From NCBI RefSeq assembly GCF_004959765.1, contig NZ_SJZD01000004.1, forward strand, positions 274,212 through 338,211: a stretch of 64,000 bases of DNA, in the 5' to 3' direction. The notes under the pieces are model-generated. The model was not told where the DNA came from. It made no database searches and saw only the letters and a program-made list of their open reading frames with translations. Each line of letters begins with the position of its first letter. Within the stretch, counting starts at the first letter, position 1. Positions 60,610 to 64,000 of this stretch are shown here, piece by piece. A program made the position numbers and the translations under genes. Origin of the DNA: Flavobacterium sp. H122. Lineage in GTDB: Bacteria > Bacteroidota > Bacteroidia > Flavobacteriales > Flavobacteriaceae.

Positions 60610-61248
60610 ATGAGAAAAATAATTGGTTTATTAATTTTATTGGTTGGTTTATCAGCTCAAGCACAAAATGAAGCTAAAGCGAAAGCATTATTGGATAAAG
60701 TAACTGCAAAAGTTAAAACTTACAAAAACATTCAGATTGATTTCAAATATAATCTGCAAAATACTAAAGAGAACATCAATCAGGACAATAAAGGAAATGT
60801 AACTTTAAGCGGTAATAAATACATTTTAAACTTTTTAGGTGTAACAAAAATGTGTGACGGAGCTAAAACCTACACAATTTCAAAAGAAGACGAGGAAGTT
60901 TCGATTGCTAAGGTAGGCTCTGATGATGAAGCGGATACCCCGGCAAAAATGCTGACATTTTTCAACAAGGGATTCAAATATTCATGGGATATTGCACAAA
61001 CTATTAAAGGAAAAAAAATACAATTCGTAAAGCTTACCCCTATTAGCTCAAAAGATGACAGAAAACAAATTTTAGTAGGTGTTGACACAGCTACCAACCT
61101 GATTTACAATACTATTACTGTAAATAAAAACGGTACACGTGTTACACTGACTGTTAATTCTTTTAAAACTAATACCGCTTTACCAAAAAATCACTTTACA
61201 TTTGTTAAATCTAAATATCCAAATTATTACATCAACAATCTGGATTAA
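60610..61248 (+). CDS. LolA-like outer membrane lipoprotein carrier
   Basis: A 212-residue periplasmic protein from the ATG at 60610 (MRKIIGLLILLVGLSAQAQ); the frame runs seven codons further upstream inside ftsK but without a signal peptide. The mature part forms the LolA-type open barrel: TYKNIQIDFKYNLQNTKENINQ, GNVTLSGNKYIL, DRKQILVGVDTATNLI. LolA moves lipoproteins to the outer membrane through the periplasm. It overlaps no gene but follows ftsK at once and precedes an Lpt permease, so the unit serves the envelope. Confidence 0.88.
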   Translation: MRKIIGLLILLVGLSAQAQNEAKAKALLDKVTAKVKTYKNIQIDFKYNLQNTKENINQDNKGNVTLSGNKYILNFLGVTKMCDGAKTYTISKEDEEVSIAKVGSDDEADTPAKMLTFFNKGFKYSWDIAQTIKGKKIQFVKLTPISSKDDRKQILVGVDTATNLIYNTITVNKNGTRVTLTVNSFKTNTALPKNHFTFVKSKYPNYYINNLD

Positions 61249-61256
61249 TCCTTCGA

Positions 61257-62693
61257 ATGAAAATTCTTGACAGATACTTATTAAAATCATTCCTGATTAC
61301 ATTTACTTCGGTATTTGTAATCTTGTTTTTTATATTCATACTACAAACCGTATGGTTGTTTATTTCAGAATTAGCAGGTAAAGACCTTGACATAGTCATG
61401 ATTGTCAAATTCTTAGCCTTTGCCACACCTAAATTAATGCCAATGGTTTTACCGCTTACCGTATTACTTTCATCAATTATGATGTTTGGTGATTTAGCGG
61501 AACACTATGAATTTGCCGCAATGAAATCGGCAGGCGTTTCATTTTTCAGAGCACTAAAAATACTTATTATCTTTATTTTTGGTTTAAGTCTGGCAGCATT
61601 TTTCTTTGCCAACAATGTCATCCCCTACTCTGAATATAAATTCATCAATTTCAGAAAAAACATTGCTCAGGTAAAACCCGCTATGGCTATTGCCGAAGGT
61701 CAGTTTAACGACATAGGAAACATCAACATCAAAGTTGAAAAGAAATCAGGCGACAAAGGAGAGCATCTTGAAGGCGTTACCATTCATAAAAAATCAAATC
61801 TTGGAGAAGGTGCAAAAACAGTCATAAAATCAAAAAAAGGTGAATTAATCTCTTCTTTAAATTCAAATCTGCTTCAATTGGTTTTAATCGATGGTTATTA
61901 TTACGAAGACATTACACCTAAAGATTACCGGGAAAGAAATAAATTACCTTTTGCCAAAGTGTATTTTAAAAAATACAACATCAATATTGATTTGTCAAAA
62001 CTGAACACTGATGAAAGCCTGAAGGAGGAAATCAAGAATACCAATACCATGCTGAAAATCAGTGATCTTAGATACTCTTTGGATTCATTAACCAAATCAT
62101 ATAAAAAAGAAGTTTCATCATTTGCAGACAATAATTATCAGCGTTTTGGAGTAACCAACAATTATAATGTTGATACAACAAAAATTACAAAACCAAAAAC
62201 CACTGATTTAGAGACTTTATTGACGGTTGAACAAAAACCGATAGTATTAAATGTTGCAGAAAGTGATTTATTAAGTGCCAAGCAAAATCTGGAAATGAAC
62301 GAATCTTCATTTCAATCCAGACAAAAGGAAATCAACAACCACTGGCATTCCATATTTGAAAAGTTTGTCATCGCTTACGCCTGTATATTGATGTTCTTTA
62401 TCGGAGCCCCATTAGGTGCGATTATCAGAAAAGGAGGATTAGGACTGCCTATTGTATTTGCTATGTTGATTTTCATCACATTCCATTTCATGAATACCTT
62501 TGGAAAAAAAATGGCTCAGGAGTCCCAGATAGCACCTTTTTTAGGCGCTTGGATGTCTTCCATTTTCCTTACCCCTTTAGCAATTTATTTAACCAAAAAA
62601 GCTGTAAATGATAACGGCGATGTCAACTTTGATTTCATCACGGAACCATTTCAAAAAATATATACTAAACTCACACAACGCAAAACAGAATAA
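61257..62693 (+). CDS. LptF/LptG family permease
   Basis: A 478-residue inner membrane subunit of the LPS exporter or a related lipid exporter. DRYLLKSFLITFTSVFVILFFIF is the typical first helix; about six membrane helices in two groups of three surround a large periplasmic jellyroll domain (about 120-380). The cytoplasmic coupling stretch FGDLAEHYEFAAMKSAGVSF is present. Whether it is F or G cannot be settled. 8 bases behind the LolA-like gene and 2 bases ahead of ribB. Confidence 0.92.
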   Translation: MKILDRYLLKSFLITFTSVFVILFFIFILQTVWLFISELAGKDLDIVMIVKFLAFATPKLMPMVLPLTVLLSSIMMFGDLAEHYEFAAMKSAGVSFFRALKILIIFIFGLSLAAFFFANNVIPYSEYKFINFRKNIAQVKPAMAIAEGQFNDIGNINIKVEKKSGDKGEHLEGVTIHKKSNLGEGAKTVIKSKKGELISSLNSNLLQLVLIDGYYYEDITPKDYRERNKLPFAKVYFKKYNINIDLSKLNTDESLKEEIKNTNTMLKISDLRYSLDSLTKSYKKEVSSFADNNYQRFGVTNNYNVDTTKITKPKTTDLETLLTVEQKPIVLNVAESDLLSAKQNLEMNESSFQSRQKEINNHWHSIFEKFVIAYACILMFFIGAPLGAIIRKGGLGLPIVFAMLIFITFHFMNTFGKKMAQESQIAPFLGAWMSSIFLTPLAIYLTKKAVNDNGDVNFDFITEPFQKIYTKLTQRKTE

Positions 62694-62695
62694 AA

Positions 62696-63829
62696 ATGGA
62701 CATTCAAACCATTAAGCTCAACACCATTGAAGAAGCAATTGAAGATATCAGACAAGGAAAAGTAATCATTGTTGTTGATGACGAAGACAGAGAAAATGAA
62801 GGAGATTTCTTAGCCGCAGCCGAAAAAATAACTCCGGAGATGATTAATTTTATGGCAACTCACGGCCGCGGATTGATTTGTACACCGCTGACTGAAAGCC
62901 GCTGTAAAGAATTAGGTTTACGCCCAATGGTTACCAACAATACCGATCATATGGAAACTGCTTTTACGGTTTCGGTAGATTTAAAAGGTCATGGTGTTAC
63001 TACCGGAATTTCTGCATCAGACAGAGCCAAAACAGTACAGGCATTAATAAATCCAGAGACAAAACCATTCGATTTAGCTAGACCGGGACATATTTTCCCA
63101 TTAATAGCAAAACAAGGCGGCGTTTTAAGGAGAACAGGACATACAGAAGCGGCAATAGATTTTGCTCGTTTAGCTGGTTTTAAACCAGCAGGTGTTATTG
63201 TGGAAATCATGAATGAGGACGGTACGATGGCCCGTTTACCGCAATTAGCCGAAGTGGCGAAAAAGTTTGATTTAAAATTAGTTTCCATAGAAGCACTTGT
63301 TGCTTACAGAATGCAGCACGATAGTTTGATTGTTAAAAAAGAAGATTTTGACATCCAAACGCGTTTTGGAACCTTTAGATTAAGAGCATACGAGCAAACA
63401 ACCAACAAACAAATCCATATTGCACTAACAAAAGGCACTTGGAATACAGGTGAAGCAATTTTAACCCGTATCAATTCATCACAAGTGAATAATGACCTTT
63501 TAGGTACACTTACAAACAATGCCGACAAACAATTGGACGATATGTTCAAAGTGATTAATGAAGCAGGAAAAGGTGCTGTTATTTTTGTAAATCAGGACAT
63601 GCAATCTGTAAGCTTATTAAACCGAATAGCTGAATTGAAAGAATTACAACAACAAGGTGAAATGAAAGCACCAAAAATTGTAATTGACAGTAAAGATTAT
63701 GGTATTGGAGCTCAAATTTTACACGACTTAGACATTTCTAAACTTCGCTTAATCACTAATTCTAACGTTGGAAAACGTGTTGGTATGATTGGTTATGGAT
63801 TAGAAATAGTAGAATATATAAATTATTAG
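62696..63829 (+). CDS. ribB: RibBA-like protein: intact DHBP synthase, degenerate GTP cyclohydrolase II domain
   Basis: 377 residues. The N-terminal domain (about 1-205) is a complete 3,4-dihydroxy-2-butanone-4-phosphate synthase of riboflavin synthesis: VVDDEDRENEGDFL, THGRGLIC, TGISASDRA, HIFPLIAK, GHTEAAIDFARLA. The C-terminal domain keeps the GTP cyclohydrolase II fold outline (FGTFRLRAYE, and DYGIGAQILHDLDISKLRLITN) but lacks the three zinc cysteines: the stretch ILTRINSSQVNNDLLGTLTN stands where active enzymes have HSECLTGDVFGSLRCDCG. The second reaction is probably lost, so a separate ribA is expected elsewhere. Confidence 0.93.
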   Translation: MDIQTIKLNTIEEAIEDIRQGKVIIVVDDEDRENEGDFLAAAEKITPEMINFMATHGRGLICTPLTESRCKELGLRPMVTNNTDHMETAFTVSVDLKGHGVTTGISASDRAKTVQALINPETKPFDLARPGHIFPLIAKQGGVLRRTGHTEAAIDFARLAGFKPAGVIVEIMNEDGTMARLPQLAEVAKKFDLKLVSIEALVAYRMQHDSLIVKKEDFDIQTRFGTFRLRAYEQTTNKQIHIALTKGTWNTGEAILTRINSSQVNNDLLGTLTNNADKQLDDMFKVINEAGKGAVIFVNQDMQSVSLLNRIAELKELQQQGEMKAPKIVIDSKDYGIGAQILHDLDISKLRLITNSNVGKRVGMIGYGLEIVEYINY

Positions 63830-63912
63830 AAAAAAATTCCATTTCTAATTCATACAAAATGAATTAGTTATAAATTATCAGAAAAATAATTACCTTTTTT
63901 ATCAAAAAAAGA

Positions 63913-63943
63913 TTTGGAGAAATAAAAAACAGCATTATATTTG
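63913..63943 (+). promoter_or_regulatory. Promoter of the tRNA-Ser gene
   Basis: TTTG (63913-63916), 19 bases, TATATTTG (63936-63943): the strongest promoter match on this strand, 31 bases ahead of the mature tRNA. Confidence 0.75.
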
Positions 63944-63974
63944 CACTCGCATTACGGAAGTGGTGCGACATACT

Positions 63975-64000
63975 GGAGAAATGGCAGAGTGGTCGAATGC
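63975..64000 (+). tRNA. tRNA-Ser, first 26 bases only (runs off the right edge)
   Basis: GGAGAAA (acceptor strand), TG, GCAG D-stem and AGTGGTCGAATGC D-loop are the usual start of class II serine tRNAs of Bacteroidota. The anticodon lies outside the window, so the isoacceptor cannot be given. tRNA-Leu starts differently (GCCnnn), tRNA-Tyr has a different D-arm. Confidence 0.8.

Overview
The window reads as chromosomal DNA of a Flavobacteriaceae bacterium, most likely Flavobacterium or a close relative. Signs seen in the sequence: AT-rich DNA; promoters of the Bacteroidota type (TTG or TTTG, about 19-21 bases, then TAnnTTTG); A-rich leaders instead of Shine-Dalgarno sites; a type IX secretion sorting domain; BshA (bacillithiol synthesis); paired SusC-like receptors; and gene families typical of flavobacteria (DUF6428, DUF6952, LptD of the Bacteroidota kind). 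No prophage, insertion sequence, CRISPR array or integron was found. Most of the window is core genome with short accessory patches.

Layout. 1-9308 (minus): a long co-directional run from an N-acetylmuramoyl-L-alanine amidase through an MCE/MlaD protein, a membrane Fe-S protein plus a CCG-domain protein, two conserved proteins, a GH3/beta-lactamase-like lipoprotein and the 5' part of bshA. 9435-12546 (plus): LptD and a RidA protein. 12600-18642 (minus): a broken lipoprotein gene, a GNAT enzyme, folD, ffh, a thioesterase with a long structured leader, and argS. 18856-23999 (plus): two paralogous TonB-dependent receptors in tandem. 24077-29658 (minus): a potassium-related block with a small NTF2-like protein, a short KdpD-like kinase, KdpE-like regulator, Kup transporter, a tiny coupled protein and a porin. 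29752-33374 (plus): panB, a pseudouridine synthase, aldehyde dehydrogenase, membrane protein. 33654-40623: a coiled-coil membrane protein, an arginase-family enzyme, a DEAD-box helicase, then a minus operon of proline dehydrogenase, RNase Z, SDR and pdxH. 40720-44786 (plus): aroB, arginine decarboxylase with a possible leader peptide, a deoxyhypusine-synthase-like protein and an acidic-tailed protein. 45047-55387: S9 peptidase, long RluA enzyme, GNAT, DUF1905/YdeI protein, amino acid permease, peroxiredoxin-thioredoxin-DUF6952 set, secreted lipase with a T9SS tail. 55412-57088 (minus): DoxX and an arsR-DUF6428-arsC set with no efflux pump. 57193-63829 (plus): tpx, dgkA, ftsK, lolA-like, lptF/G and ribB(A), followed by a perfect promoter and the first 26 bases of a tRNA-Ser at the right edge.

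The genes fall into a few working groups: envelope biogenesis (amidase, MCE protein, LptD, LolA-like, LptF/G, DgkA, GH3 protein), thiol/oxidant defence (BshA, peroxiredoxin, CGNC thioredoxin, Tpx, ArsC), polyamine metabolism (arginine decarboxylase, DHS-like protein), translation/secretion (Ffh, ArgS, RluA enzymes, helicase) and cofactor synthesis (FolD, PanB, PdxH, RibBA).

The least explained parts are non-coding: two minus-strand transcription units that have a textbook promoter and a strong terminator but no gene (about 33385-33516 and 37009-37171), a roughly 240-base structured leader ahead of the thioesterase gene, and a promoter-proximal 18-residue reading frame with an embedded palindrome ahead of arginine decarboxylase. 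Promoter, terminator and start-site calls come from reading motifs by eye; none was tested computationally.
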